Positions 13,806 through 26,884 of a DNA stretch of 64,000 nt are shown piece after piece. The first letter of the stretch is position 1, and each line of letters opens with the position of its first letter. The translations under genes and the position numbers were made by a program. Source of the stretch: Leptodactylus fallax (Eukaryota; Chordata; Amphibia; Anura; Leptodactylidae); the NCBI GenBank assembly GCA_947044405.1, contig CAMRHE010000457.1:856001-920000 (forward strand), in the 5' to 3' direction. The notes beneath the pieces are model-generated. The model was given only the letters and a program-made list of their open reading frames with translations, had not been told where the DNA came from and did no database searches.

Positions 13806-13854
13806 ATCGTCATGCGACTCGGGACGTACTATTACGCCCTGGGTCGTTAAGGGG

Positions 13855-14283
13855 TTAAAGGGTCTGTCCAGAAATTACAGATTTCTGCAAGGAGGCCGGG
13901 GAAGGTGAAAAATAAAACCCACACTCACCTGTTCCTGGTCCTCCCACCCCTATCCGATTCAGTGGGGCCCCCGGGGCTTGTTCCAGAGGCAGTCTTCGCC
14001 ACACGTAACCGCTGAGTCCAATCAGCAACCTCAGCAGCCTAAGGAAAGGCTGTCAACCGGATGTCACTCACATAAGTCACCTGTGATGTCCCGTGTCCTT
14101 TCCTTAGGCTGCTGATTGGCCTCAGCAGTTACGTGCGGCGAGGACTTCCACCAGAACAAGCCCCCGGGCGCTGCCGGACCGGACAGCCATGGGAGACACT
14201 GGAGCACTGGGGACAAATGAGGATGGGCTTTCTTTTTCTTATTTTTCACCTTCAATCGGACAATTCCTGAACAACCCCTTTAA
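13855..14283. mobile_element. TTAA-flanked MITE (429 bp)
   Basis: It begins TTAAAGGGTCTGTCC and ends with the inverted counterpart (GGACAATTCCTGAACAACCCC then TTTAA). The TTAA ends suggest a piggyBac- or Kolobok-type non-autonomous element. Internal sequence shows a second inverted pair around CCTAAGGAAAGG and CCTTTCCTTAGG. Confidence 0.65.
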
Positions 14284-14984
14284 CATCACAATATACTGTA
14301 CATCACACTATAAAATACAATTCTAGTACGCAAAATGCATTATGTACATTTGTATATAAGAAAACACAAATAGATAGACATTCATATGCTGTATATACTC
14401 ACACATACTCCATATATTCACACACATACATTAACATGCAAAATATATACACACATACTTGTCTACAAACATACAGTACTCACACAGTATATAAGACACA
14501 TACTGTAAACAAATATACACATATATACATATTAAATATACATATTTTACCCAAAAAATACACTTAGATTTGGATGAATTGCTTGGTGCAATGTAAATTG
14601 AGGAAACTCATGTGCAGCTCTGTCTGGCAGTAGTGAAGCTCTTACATCGCAGCAGACTTCCTCCTTCACACTATGATCTGCTGCATGAGTCACTGCTTGT
14701 GAGGAGGAGGGGGGAGTGGGGAAGTCAGGGCCGCACAGGCTGTTTCTAAGTGTCGGGAAGCTTTACAAGCAGCGATCAGCAGACCCTGTTTCTGCCAATG
14801 GTTTCTCTACTCCCAATTATTATTCTTAATAGTAGGGAATGCTTTCTCCAGCATTCTGGTTTTCCTCCATGGCTGTTTGCCATGTTCTCTGACCCCCAGG
14901 TCACTGATGAGGTCTGTGATTGGGTCTCAGTGGTCATGTGAGGGCACATCAACGTCATCACACTTTGACACTGCAGCGTCATCA
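14284..14984. other. AT-rich intronic sequence
   Basis: Contains dispersed CACATA/ATACAC microsatellite-like DNA (14330-14545) and then unique-looking sequence. A hairpin-family-like fragment with GATTGGGTCTCAGTGGTCA precedes the SINE. No exon found. Confidence 0.4.
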
Positions 14985-15260
14985 TGGGCAGTGGTTAGCA
15001 CTGCAGCCCTGCAGAACTGGAGTCCTGGCATTGAATCTAGCCAGGGACAACATCTACAAGGAGTTTGTATGTTCTCCCAGTCTTTGTGTGGGTTTCCTCC
15101 GGGTACTCCGGTTTCCTCCTACACTCCAAAGACACAAATACATACTGATGGGGAATTTAGATTGTGATCCCTACTTGGGACAACGAGTGATGAAATCTGT
15201 AAAGTGCAGTGGAATGCGAATGGTTCTCTACAAGTAAGCAAAGTAAATAAATAAATGATG
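14985..15260 (+). mobile_element. tRNA-derived SINE with conserved central domain
   Basis: The head GCAGTGGTTAGCACTGCAG resembles box A of a tRNA-type promoter. The core TGGGTTTCCTCCGGGTACTC and CGGTTTCCTCC is the conserved central domain of V-SINE-like families. It ends in AAATAAATAAAT. A shorter copy lies at 24679-24782. Confidence 0.75.
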
Positions 15261-15601
15261 ATGCCCCCACATGATTTGGAGGATGCCATCGCAAAGCCCC
15301 AGAAAGGTAAGTAAATTATTATTATTTTTTTTATGTTTTACCCACCTGGCTGCCAATTGGATAGATTTGTCTGAGGTGTTTGGAAGATCCAGAAATATTT
15401 GGAGAATTTATAACGAATCTGGTCCATTATAAACCAGTTTGCCCAATACTAGGTGTTACTATTCCCGTTTCTAAGTAAGATGTGTCCCTATAGGCTGATA
15501 GGGTCAGTGATGATTGGACATTGTTATGTTTGAAGTTCTCATTTACCCCAAGAGAACCAGTCCTATGAATTCCCCTTTTACAACACTACATATGTCTTTA
15601 C
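15261..15601. other. Gene A intron next to V2
   Basis: No gene or clear repeat; a short AT run near 15318. Confidence 0.4.
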
Positions 15602-15943
15602 CTGTGAAGGTCAGCTCTGTCCCATATTTGCTTTCCATTGTACCATTACTGGTGGTCACACGGCAACAAAAGCGGGAGTGTTCATCTCTCAGAACGCTGA
15701 ATATACGCAGAGAGACATCTTCAGGGAAGTTCACCAGAGAAAATCGAGATGTATCTCCTACATGTGTTGGGCTCCAAGTGTATATAATCCTGTTCTCAGT
15801 ATAGATACATAGTTTACTATCCGTGGTATACCAGGTCACTTGTAGATCTTCCCCCAGGGTCTCCATTGGGTAATGACAAGGGATGATCATCTCTTCTTCT
15901 GGGACAGCCATCAGTTCCTCCACCTGAGATAACCATTTCCCAC
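15602..15943 (-). CDS. Gene A V2 immunoglobulin V-type exon
   Basis: This is a 342-nt exon between acceptor TTTATAG and donor GTAAAG, phase 1 to phase 1. It encodes a V-type domain with MIIPCHYP (B strand), LQVTWY (C strand), FSLVNFPEDVSLRI (D-E strands) and SRFCCRV (F strand), ending YGTELTFT. The motif VNFPxDVSLRI is shared with gene B V2 (32800-33141), which identifies the pair. It keeps the extra cysteine pair (SKLC and FCC) that gene B V2 lacks. Confidence 0.85.
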
Positions 15944-17089
15944 CTATAAACAGAAGCCGTGAGATATATATGTGTTACACACAGATAATAAAGACTGGAC
16001 AGTACTAAAAAACAAATTATGGCCATGGTCACACACAACAGGCAGGATGCAGAATTTTCCACAATGTTCCTCTGCAAACTGCAGTGGGAAAAGCCACCTA
16101 AATTGGGTGTTTTTCCTGCAGCTCACCTTCTCCATGGTTCTCTTGCAGCTTTGACCTTTGCAAAGTTTGAAAGCCAAGGGTCAAATCCGTGTTAATATCT
16201 GACAGGCTATGCTGTGCTGCTACTATATGTCACAGCAGGTAAGTCATCTGAGATTATGTGATGTCCTATAAGAGCACTAGATGTGAATAGAGTCTTATAG
16301 TTACATATATACACACATGTTATCTATATCCGGGAATCTTGCACTGTTTTACATTAGTTTCCACTCTTTAATGCTTTGCCTTTAGGAGTTTAATTGAATT
16401 GTGGGAGTGGCATTGTCTCACTGCACTTTCTAGAAGGTGGGAGGAGCTTAGCTTACATATCGGTAGCGCCACCCTCAGGAGTGTTTTGTTCAGTAGATCA
16501 CATAGTGGTGAGCTCTTGTTTGGTTCATCACAGTTGTAGCTGGAGGTCAGAGCAGATAAATAGTGGCAGAAACTCCTGAAGCAGGCTATCCCCAACATCA
16601 GCCTACCCCCAACATCAGACTACCCGCAACATCAGCCTACCCCCAACATCAGGCTACCCTAACATCAGCCTACCCCCAACATTAGGCTACACCCAACATC
16701 AGGCTATCCCCAACATCAGGCTACCCCCAACATCAGGCTACCTGACAAGCGTGTGAAATAATTCCTTTTTTAACAGCAATTTGTGTATTATAACTGATAG
16801 AGACTGAGCCTCCATCTTGTTTGGCAGTGTAATTGGTGGTACAAGCTAAACCTGCCAACTGCATAAGGTCACCTACCTTTTTTAAAGGGAGTCTATCACC
16901 AGAACCCAACCCTGCAGATAGATAGGTTTGGCTCACCCCTCTACTTTAGGAAATATGCAAATTAGCTCTTTGGAACAACAAGGTCATTGCCATCAGTTCT
17001 ACAAAAAGTTCATCTACATATTGACGAAAACAGCAATATCTATATCTATATATATAGTATATACAGTGTAAAGAAGAACAAGGAGTCCT
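15944..17089. other. Gene A intron between V1 and V2
   Basis: Holds about ten copies of a 17-bp unit (CAGGCTACCCCCAACAT) at 16578-16745 and otherwise ordinary sequence. No additional Ig exon found on either strand. Confidence 0.5.
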
Positions 17090-17300
17090 GGAAGTGATGA
17101 TATGGCCCCCACAGATATAGCCCTCATCTCATGATCATCCAGTCTGTCTGGGATGACATGAAGAGACAGAAGGATTGGATAAGTCTACATCCACAGAAGA
17201 TCTGTTCTTAGTTCTCGAAGATGGCGGGAACAACCTCCCTGTCCAGTTCTGCCAAAAACTGTCTGCAAGTACCGAGAAGAACTGATGGAACATTGTGAAC
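17090..17300 (+). mobile_element. Tc1-like transposase relic
   Basis: The plus strand encodes a decayed transposase C-terminus (SVWDDMKRQKDW). The same family occurs inverted at 43190-43480, and its end at 26685-26715. Confidence 0.55.
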
Positions 17301-17529
17301 ATAGCCTTAAAGGTGAAAATAGTCCAGGCCAGGATTTATGGTACATTGTAATGGAAGGAAATAAAATGATACGATACAAAATATTTGTATTTGTCCTCAC
17401 AGATTATATATCTATAGACTCTCCTGTCTTCTTGTCTCTGCCTCTTATCTAAGATTTATGTATAATGTATGGCCAGGTTTTCTATAAGTCTACAGAATAC
17501 GGAATGTCTTATATAACATGTATTGTTAC

Positions 17530-17919
17530 CTGCAAAAGTGAGAAAAGTCCCATCCAAGTCACGCCAGATGATCGGTGAAGAGCCAATTATAGATACAGTT
17601 ACATTACAGCAGAATCTGATCCCATCTGAAGCTTTCAGTCCTCGGATTAGGATAGACGCTGTCTGGTTACCAGGATGGTGGACTGTAGAGATCTGATCTT
17701 TATACTCATCTATTACATTACCAGATCTGTCTGTGATGTTTTTCTTGATACTGGTGCAGTACGTTCCATCTGATTCCCCCCAAGTTACTATAATCTGTGA
17801 CTTCCCTCTCAGGTAGTCAGGATAGGTGTATGTACACGGGATGGTGACTGAATCTCCTTCCTTCACGTGGAGAGTTTTTGGTTGGTAAATACAATAATTT
17901 GCTTTTGTCCAACAAGTCT
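17530..17919 (-). CDS. Gene A V1 immunoglobulin V-type exon
   Basis: The exon runs from an acceptor (TATTACAG) to the donor GTAACA and is 390 nt, phase 1 at both ends. The protein shows the V-set hallmarks: VKEGDSVTIPC (B strand cysteine), a tryptophan in VTWGESDGTYC, a YKDQ region, and LKASDGIRFCC (F strand). It has two extra cysteines, one in the GTYC segment and one immediately before the canonical F-strand cysteine. Both are also present in gene B V1, so a second disulfide across the front sheet is likely. The N-terminal linker CWTKANYCIYQPKTL aligns with gene B. The paralogous exon is 30273-30662. Confidence 0.85.
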
Positions 17920-17992
17920 CTGTAATAAACCACATAGGAGGATGAATTATAACATGGAATAACATTGTGATTTATAATGAACATTGCCTTAC

Positions 17993-18215
17993 ATACAGAG
18001 GTGCTTGAAAGTTTGTGAACCCTTCAGAATGTTTTATAGTTCTACATAAATTTGACCTAAAACTACATCAGATTTTCACACAAGTCCTAAAAGTAGATCA
18101 AGAAAACAAAAAGAAAGAAATGAGTCAAAAAAATTAGACTTGGTCATTTATTTATAGAAGAAAATGACCCAATATTACATATCTGTGAGTAGTAAAAGTA
18201 TGTGAACCTTTTCTT
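17993..18215 (-). mobile_element. Terminal inverted repeat of a Tc1-like element
   Basis: Begins GAGGTGCTTGAAAGTTTGTG and runs to TATGTGAACC, a long terminal repeat typical of Tc1-like elements in frogs and fishes. Body sequence of what looks like the same family lies at 22370-23260, so the element may have been split by later insertions. Confidence 0.6.
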
Positions 18216-18368
18216 TCAGTATAACGGTGTATGTAAATGTTTCTGAGAATTGACTATGTCACATGTATAACTATGATAATTTCCTTATGTGATGTTAAAT
18301 GTAAGAGGACGTTCTGATGGTTGGTTTACACAAATTTTGCTTCAGAACCCCTGTTTTGGGATATTTTG

Positions 18369-18397
18369 CCTTCCTTCACGTAGAGAGTTTTTGGTTG
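18369..18397 (-). pseudogene. Short second copy of V1 exon sequence at the LTR boundary
   Basis: These 29 bases match V1 of gene A (17856-17884) at 28 of 29 positions, coding around PKTLHVKEG on the minus strand. The match stops exactly where the LTR begins (18398). Sequence to the left is unrelated to V1. It is too short to be an exon; likely the remnant of a duplicated V1 into which the retroelement inserted. Confidence 0.55.
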
Positions 18398-18902
18398 TGT
18401 GGGGAAGGTAGCTCGGTAGCAGCAATGTTGCGGGCCCAACCAGTCAGAGACAGGGACACAAAATCTGGTGCAAAACAGGTTTATTTAAAAAAAAAAACAG
18501 CAAAATAAATAAACCTTCACGTCAGGTACAAAAGGAGAAAAATAAAATACAGCCTTAACTTCAGGCAAAAGAAAGTCAAACAAAACCCTGCTCGTCCGAG
18601 CACTAACTAAACAATAAGGTACTAACTGTACGTGTTGCTTACTACCAGTCACACGAGTAAACAACAATAGTGCAATATAGTCTCACCAGACTCTAAGGGT
18701 GTCAGGACAGACCCATCCACCTCCTCTCACTCCCAGGATCTGCCCTGAAGTGCAGGCTCTGCAGCCTTTTATGGCCCATTAATGAGACTGGGACCTACAC
18801 CTGGGATGAGGCCTATTCAAGACCCCTACTGGACTACACATAAGAGAGAAATCTGGGGGAGATATACCGGGACTCCAGCACTCTACCTGTCACCTTCTCA
18901 CA
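18398..18902 (-). repeat. 3' LTR of Gmr1-like retrotransposon
   Basis: On the minus strand it runs from TGTGAGAAGG to CCTTCCCCACA, with TG...CA termini, 505 bp. A polypurine tract (CAAAGGGGGGAG, minus strand) sits immediately inside at 18904-18915. The left flank GGTTG would be the target duplication; the other end is lost. Confidence 0.7.
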
Positions 18903-21599
18903 TACTCCCCCCTTTGTTCGGACCTCTAGGGGTGGACACTTTTAGCCCACATACAATGGGTACTGGATAGGACATCGGCATTCCCCTGCAGCTTGCATGC
19001 CCTGTGTTCCACAGTTAACTTAAAATTTTGCAGGGTCAGAAACCACCTGGTGACTCTGGCGTTTCTCTCCTTGGCGCGGCACATCCATGTAAGAGGGAAG
19101 TGATCAGTGACCAGTTTAACGTGTCGGCCCAGTAGGTAGTACCTTAGGGACTCTAGGGCCCACTTAATGGCTAAACACTCCCTCTCCACAATGCTCTTCC
19201 AGACCCAAAGCACACTTTTTGGGGTTGGCAGTTAAACTGGCTGCACGGAGTGAATTTAGTACGGCCTGAAATTTAGGCAAATGACTTTCCCAGTCCATAC
19301 TAAAGATGACAATGTCATCTAGATAAGCTCAAGTGTACCTTTGTTGGGGTTAAGGACTCTGTCCATCAACCTCTTTAAGGTTGCTGGAGTCCCATGTAAC
19401 CAAAATGGCATCGTCACATATTGGAATAAACCATCTGGGGTGACAAAAGCAGTTTTTTCTCTGGCCGTTTTAGTGAGCGACACCTGCCAGTACCCTTTGG
19501 TTAAGTCGAGGGTGGAGAAATACCCACCATGTCCCAACCTCTCCATTAACTCATCGACTCTGGGCTTCGGGTACGCATCAAACTTTGATACTTCATTCAG
19601 CTTACGAAAATCATTACAGAACCTTATTGTACCATCTGGCTTAGTAATTAAAACAATGGGATTGGACCAGTCACTCTTGGACTTCTCAGTTACCCCAGGT
19701 GCCAACATATCTTTGACCTCTTCAGATATAGCTTGTCTACGAGCTTCAGGTACCCGGTACGGTTTTAGGTTAACCTGTACCTGCGGCTCGGTGACAATGT
19801 CATGTTCTATCACATTAGTGTATCCAGGCAACTCAGAAAACACATCAATATTTCTCTGTGCAAATTCTTTTGTCTCCTGTTTCTGTGCCTTAGACAGGGA
19901 CTTTGATATTTGCACCTCGGGTGAAGCCTTACCAGGTGTATTTACCCTTTCAGCAGTAACCTTGCTAGGGGTACCTACTGTTCTTCCAGGGTTTTAGTAA
20001 ATTTATATGGTATATTTGTTCGGGCTTCCTCTTGCCCGGCTGGTACACCTTATAGTTTACTTCCCCAACTCTTTCAATAATTTCATATGGCCCTGGCCAT
20101 TTGGCCAGAAATTTACTTTCTACCTCGGGAACCAATACCAACACCCGATCACCTGGACTAAAGTTCCTAAGTTTAGCCGTTCTGTTATAGACATGGCTCT
20201 GAGCCATTTGGATCTGCTCCATATGTTCCTTCACAATAGGCATTACCGCTGCAATTCTGTCCTGCATCAGGGTAATATGTTCAGTTACACTCCTGTAAGT
20301 ATTCGTTCTTGTTCCCAGGTTTCCTTAGCTATGTCAAGGAGACCACGTGGGTGTCTACCATACACCAACTAAAATGGGGAAAAACCTGTGGAGGACTGGG
20401 GTACCTCCTGGATTGCAAACATTAAATAGGGCAGTAGGCAATCCCAATCTTTTCTGTCCTTGCTAACCACCCACTTTAATATGCCCTTAAGGGTTTTATT
20501 GAACCTCTCCACTAGGCCATCTATCTGGGGGTGGTACACAGTGGTTCGCAGATGCTTTATTTTCAGGAGCTTACACATTTCTTTCATTACCTTGGACATA
20601 AAAGGAGTCCCTTGGTCAGTCAGGATCTCCTTGGGTATACCTGTCAGAGAGAACATATAAAAAAGCTTTTGGCAACTAGCTTGGCCGAAGTATGTCTCAA
20701 GGGTACGGCCTCAGGGTAGCGTGTAGCATAATCCAACACCACTAGTATAAACTGATGACCCCTAGCAGACTTTACAACAACACTTATCAAGTCCATAGGC
20801 ACTCTTTAAAATGGTGCCTCTATAATGGTTAGGGTTACCAAAAGCCTCCTGAAGTGTGACATATGAGCGGTTAGCTGACACTCTGGGCAGGAGTTACAAT
20901 ACTCTTGAATATGATTATCAACTCCTGGCCAAAAGAAATGCTGTAGAATGCACTCTTTGGTCTTTTCGTACCCCAGGTGTCCTCCTAACACATGCTTATG
21001 TGCCAAATCTAAAACCACTCTTTGATAGGGCCGGGGCACCAGCAATTGTTCAAAAATATCTCCCAGTATTTGATTTACCCTATACAGTAGGTCCTGGTTC
21101 ATGGACATATAGGGGAACTCCTTATCAGCCCCTGGATACTGGGGTTCACCATTTACCACCTTTACATTTTCCCTGTCATGAGACAGATTAGGATCTCTAA
21201 TTTGAGCAGTCCCAAAATTTTCACGGGCATCTCGGGATCTCCCTCCTGACCTTCAGTATCACCAGTTAAAACAGACAGGGGAAAATTATTATCATCTTGG
21301 GTCACCCCTACAGCTGGTGTTTCCTTGTCAGGATCAAAGGGTTCAGGGTTAACCTTAGGCAAAACATCACCAATATTAACATTTTTAGGACATGGCAGCC
21401 CCTGCTTTTTCCACATATCCCAAAACAGAGGAAAATCCCTCCCTATGATCACACTATGGAACAGGGATTTAACCACGTCCACTTTGTGAGAGGCGGTGCC
21501 AGAGGTAGTTTTTATGGTGAGCTCTGCAATAGGATAGTATTGGGAGAATGTCATATAGTCAGATGAAACCAAAGTAGAACTGTTAGGTAGAAACACAAC
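18903..21599 (-). mobile_element. Gmr1-like Ty3/gypsy retrotransposon, 5'-truncated, pol degraded
   Basis: Minus-strand order: protease C-terminal part with GRDF (21162-21596), integrase zinc finger with HHCC spacing (20806-21159), integrase core (MDL and VVLDYA near 20700-20810; LTDQGTPF and VERFNKT at 20369-20656), integrase C-terminal domain (19965-20267), reverse transcriptase (19319-19915), YLDD in another frame near 19300, and RNase H (18926-19213). Integrase precedes RT, unlike ordinary gypsy elements and as in Gmr1-type elements. Frameshifts occur near 19965 and 19325, and a motif-B glycine is Trp (MPFWLHG). The protease active site and everything upstream are missing where Tc1 sequence begins near 21600. 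Confidence 0.85.
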
Positions 21600-21627
21600 T
21601 CGTCGTGCTTGGAGGAGAGTGAATGCT

Positions 21628-22344
<717 letters not shown>

Positions 22345-22369
22345 ATATACTGATTTTGCTTTGATGTCA

Positions 22370-23260
22370 CTTCTAAATACACTTTCATCTGCTTTCTCCA
22401 CCTAAGAGATGGTTTATCTCTTGGTGTTTTGTAAAACTTTCCATAAGATTGCTCAGTCCTGCACATTGGCTTGGGGGGATTTTATCCCACTTCTCCTTAC
22501 AATATGGCTTCAACTCTGTTATGCTGGTGGTTTCCGCCCATTGACTTCTCACTTCAGGTCCTTGCACAACTATTGAGTTAAGAAGAGGACTATGACTTGG
22601 CTGTTCCAAAACTGTAACTTGTGTGCTTTGGGTCATTGTCTTGCTGGATGACCCATGTTCTCTTGAGATTCAGCTCACAGACAGATGCCCTGACATTTTC
22701 CTTTAGAAATTGGTGGTATAATTCAGAATTCATTGATCCATCAATGATGGCGAGCCGTCCTAGCCCAAATAACGCAAAATATGACCCAAACCATGACACT
22801 ACCACCACCGGATTTTACAGATGGTATGAGGTTTTTATGCTGGAATGCAGTGTTTTCCATTCTCCAAACATAGCGCTTCTCATTTATACCAAAAACCTAT
22901 ATTTTGGTCTCATCCGTTCACAATACATTGTTCTAATAGGCTTCAGGTTTGTTTCGGTGATTTTTTTTAGCAAACTGTAGAGTGGCAGTAATGTTCTTTG
23001 TGGAGTGAGGTGAATTTCTTCTTGCAGTCCTTCCATGCACACCATTGCTGGTCACTGATGGTAGACTTGTGAATATTAACAATAGATAATGTGAGAAAGA
23101 CCTTTAGTTGATTAGAGGTTACCTTGGGTTTCTTTGTGACCTCAAAGACTATTATACACCTTGTTCTTGGAGAGATCTTTCTTGGTGGACCACTCTTGGG
23201 GAGGGTGATAATTGTATTAAATTTCCTTAATGCATTATTTTTAAGTAGGCCACTAGTTAT
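22370..23260 (-). mobile_element. Tc1-like transposase relic
   Basis: Minus-strand fragments VIQQDNDPKHT, GLGRLAIIDGSMNSELYHQF and WAETTSITELKPYC in different frames show a decayed transposase. The reverse complement continues up to 23260 with the N-terminal region. Confidence 0.75.
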
Positions 23261-23744
23261 TGGATTTGACTTGCATTGTGCAGATTATTTCAACTTCAAC
23301 TTCTTGTATATCTACTATATAAAAGCTTTGCGGCCAAAAAAGCCATGGCAATAGTGAGAAATTGTGAATATATATCATGCTGTTGTGAGTTGTGTCTATA
23401 TATGCCTTGGATTTTTCCGTTCATTGTTGTAGTGGGGTGTTGGTTCAATGTATCAGAAGGTCTCACTGAATTTCAGATTTCCTGCATCAGGTAATTCTAA
23501 TATGAATGGTAATTACAATCCACATTCAATGACACAGTATGCAGGTGATAGATTTATCAGGAGGTGGATACAGTGCAGACAGTCACGCATTATCAAGATT
23601 TTTGTGTGTGGATTGTAGCAAACATCCCGACTCCAGGTCAGTCTAATATAAAGGCTGCCTAGTCACAGGTGAAAGATCCAAGATGTGAGCAGTGCTGAGA
23701 GCAGAGAAAAATTGATGATGTGCATGAGTTCTGAGTCAGATAAG
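23261..23744. other. Gene A intron 1, unassigned
   Basis: No exon or recognised repeat; sequence looks ordinary. Confidence 0.35.
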
Positions 23745-24602
23745 AGCCTAAGAGTATTCTACACTATGTTTTATAGATAGGTTCCTAGGAGCCCTAAGAG
23801 TATTCTACACTATGTTTTATAGATAGGTTCCTAGGAGCCCTAAGAGTATTCTACACTATGTTTTATAGATAGGTTCCTAGGAGCCCTAAGAGTGTTCTAC
23901 ACTATGTTTTATAGATAGGTTCCTAGGAGCCCTAACAGTGTAGTACAATATTTCATTATAGATAAGTTCCTAAGATCTCTAAGAGTGTTCTACACTATGT
24001 TTTATAGATAGGTTCCTAGGAGCCCTAAGAGTGTTCTACACTATGTTTTATAGATAGATTCTTAGGAGTACTAAGAGTGTTCTACACTATGTTTTATAGA
24101 TAGGCTCCTAGGAGCACTAAGAATATTCTACACTATGTTTTATAGATAGGTTCCTAGGAGCCCTAAGAGTGTTCTACACTATGTTTTATAGATAGGTTCC
24201 TAGGAGCCCTAAGAGTGTTCTACACTATGTTTTATAGATAGGTTCCTAGGAGCCCTAAGAGTGTTCTACACTATGTTTTATAGATAGGTTCTTAGGAGCC
24301 CTAAGAGTGTTCTACACTATGTTTTATAGATAGGTTCCTAGGAGCTCTAAGAGTATTCTACACTATGTTTTATAGATAGGTTCCTAGGAGCCCTAAGAGT
24401 GTTCTACACTATGTTTTATAGATAGGTTCCTAGGATCCCTAAGAGTGTTCTACACTATGTTTTATAGATAGGTTCCTAGGAGCTCTAAGAGTATTCTACA
24501 CTATGTTTTATAGATAGGTTCCTAGGAGCCCTAAGAGTATTCTACACTATATTTTATAGATAGGTTCCTTGGAGCCCTAAGAGTATTATACACTATGTTT
24601 TA
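23745..24602. repeat. 46-bp minisatellite, about 18-19 copies
   Basis: The unit contains ACACTATGTTTTATAGATAG and GTTCCTAGGAGCCCTAAGAG, with a CCTAGG palindrome in most units. It lies inside intron 1 of gene A. Confidence 0.93.
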
Positions 24603-26884
24603 ATCCAATCTAAATTGCCATTCTTACCGACTCAAGCCACCCAAATCCAAAACTAAACTAATCTTGAGAGGTTCACCCACCTCTAGTGGTTAGAATAGTT
24701 ATCTTGCGGAGTTGGGATTCTGAATTTGAATGCAACCAAAGGTAACATCTGCATAAAGTTTGCATGTTCTCCCTGTGTTTACATTGGTGATTCCTATATT
24801 GTCTTCCTTACCATTCCTCTTGGCAGAAAATGTCCATATACGTGTGTCACAAGATGCTAGGCTTTTCAAGACAATGTTGTATCACAATGTTGAGTCACTA
24901 TATGTGTTGGCCACCCAGTGGTAATGGTGTGAGTGGCATCCTTTCAACGCCTTTGCTAGAAAGTCACAATATTGTATTGAATAGGTTTCATTAGAAATAG
25001 AAGTCCATAACCAAATTTGAGCTTAAGGGTGGACACATGTCTACATGATGGAATGTGAACCATGACATAGACAACTACCAAATTTACAGCACAGTATAAG
25101 GACTAATTAAATCTTTATTAAAGCAATAAATTAAAGAAAATAAAAACCTACATGGTCTATTAGTCTACAGGAAGCAAAATAAACCTTGCAGCCAAATTTC
25201 TCAAAGTGCATTACTGTTAAATTGAGCAGGACTCATCCAGAAATCTTGGCTTTAAAATAAGACCAAGATGATGTCTGTAGATTTTTACATATCACTGGTT
25301 ATAGTAGAGCTGCATATGCACGCAGTTTCTTTTTAACCAGTTAGCAGGGGAACATGTGCTGCTACAGAGAGATTTTTCTTATTATTCTCCTGTCCCTGTC
25401 ACTTCAGATGACCCCAAGGAAGAGGATACCATGGACTTTCGTTCATGATATAACCCCCCATTATCAATCAGACAGCATACTTGCCATTTCACCTTATATA
25501 TGCTGAGATCAATGCTGACCGCAGCACCTAAGTGGATTTACAGAAAAAAAACTAAAAACAGACTTTTTTTCCCCCTTCTTTGATGAAAAAAATAAAAACA
25601 GTCAATTCTTATCACCACATCCATAACAACCCCTAAAATAAAATGATTACATTATTTATTCTATATGATAAATGCATTAAACCTTAAATTTCAGAATTCA
25701 TGTTTTCTAATCATCTCATCTCTCAAAAACAAAAAATAATTGAAACGGATGTAAAAAAGTCTGATGTACCCACAAAATAAAAGATCTCGTAAAGCTACAT
25801 TGAAATAAAATGTTAAAAATTATGAATGGGGTAAATATAGAGAAGGATAAAATGTTACTGGTTTAAGGCTAAAATGTGCTAGGTTGCTAAAGAGTTAAAA
25901 TGCTCATAAGGCACCAGAGTTATATGTCAGCAATATTTATTTATGCCATAAATTCAAAATCTGCAATAAAAAAGTGACAATTTCAGGAGGGTTTTTGCAG
26001 TTTTAATGTGACTAGAGGGTTAAACAAGCCCAAGCGACCTATGGAAAGCATGACCACTCCAGCATGACCACTAAATCCCATATTGTGCATGCACTGATAA
26101 AGAATCTTTATAACTGCTCCAAGATGGCAGCTGTGTCCTCTACTGTACCTGCACTAAATGCTTTCAGGCACAGTAGAGGGCATAGATGCCACATTGAAGC
26201 ATGTCTGGATGTATAACCTATTGACAGTGGTATCTGCGGGAAGCTTCTTGGTGAGGGCTAAAGTAAGTCCTGCAGTGTGAACTACATTATTGAATGGACA
26301 TCCTCTGTCCAATTAAAGAGAATATTGTCAACAAAACCCTTCTAGAAGACCAGGTTCATTTGAGCTGGACAGATGAGAAGATGGCAGACTTCTAACACCT
26401 GTTTATATACAAATTTGTGTTACTTGGGGTGAAATAGGTCCCCATTGCGGTACCACTTTCTACAAATAAAAGTGTTATAAAAAGTAGTTGTGAGTTAAAA
26501 TGAAGGAAACACCATCCCTTATAAGTTGTACTAACTGCTCTGGGAGCTCATTTGATGCCTTGAGAAAAAAATATGGGTCCTCACAACCATCTATAGAATA
26601 CAAATCTTATTTGCATTGAAGAGAGGTCTCAAAAGCATTTACTTTTTGTACAGTTCAAAGTAAGTAGTAATAGTTTATTTTTGTCAATTACCTAAATCCC
26701 ATCAATATTTGATGTGATCTTTGCCCTTTTCATTCCATCTATTCTTCTAGCCACATTTGCAGACATGTATATGAGATAAAGCAGTCATCTAAGGTAAGGG
26801 TGGTCTTCTAATTTTTTTGATTTCCAACAATCCCATTAAGCCAAGATCAATATTCTTATATATAAAATGTGCAGTTTATCTTAC
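24603..26884. other. Gene A intron 1, AT-rich
   Basis: Holds a SINE fragment (24679-24782) and a short Tc1-family end near 26685-26715. No exon-like sequence was recognised between them. Confidence 0.4.

Noticed and set aside
14985..15060. tRNA gene
   Set aside because: Only a degenerate tRNA-like head of a SINE; no complete cloverleaf and the SINE core follows.
19341..19997. Plus-strand frame of 218 codons
   Set aside because: It is antisense to the Gmr1-like reverse transcriptase and has no recognisable domain.
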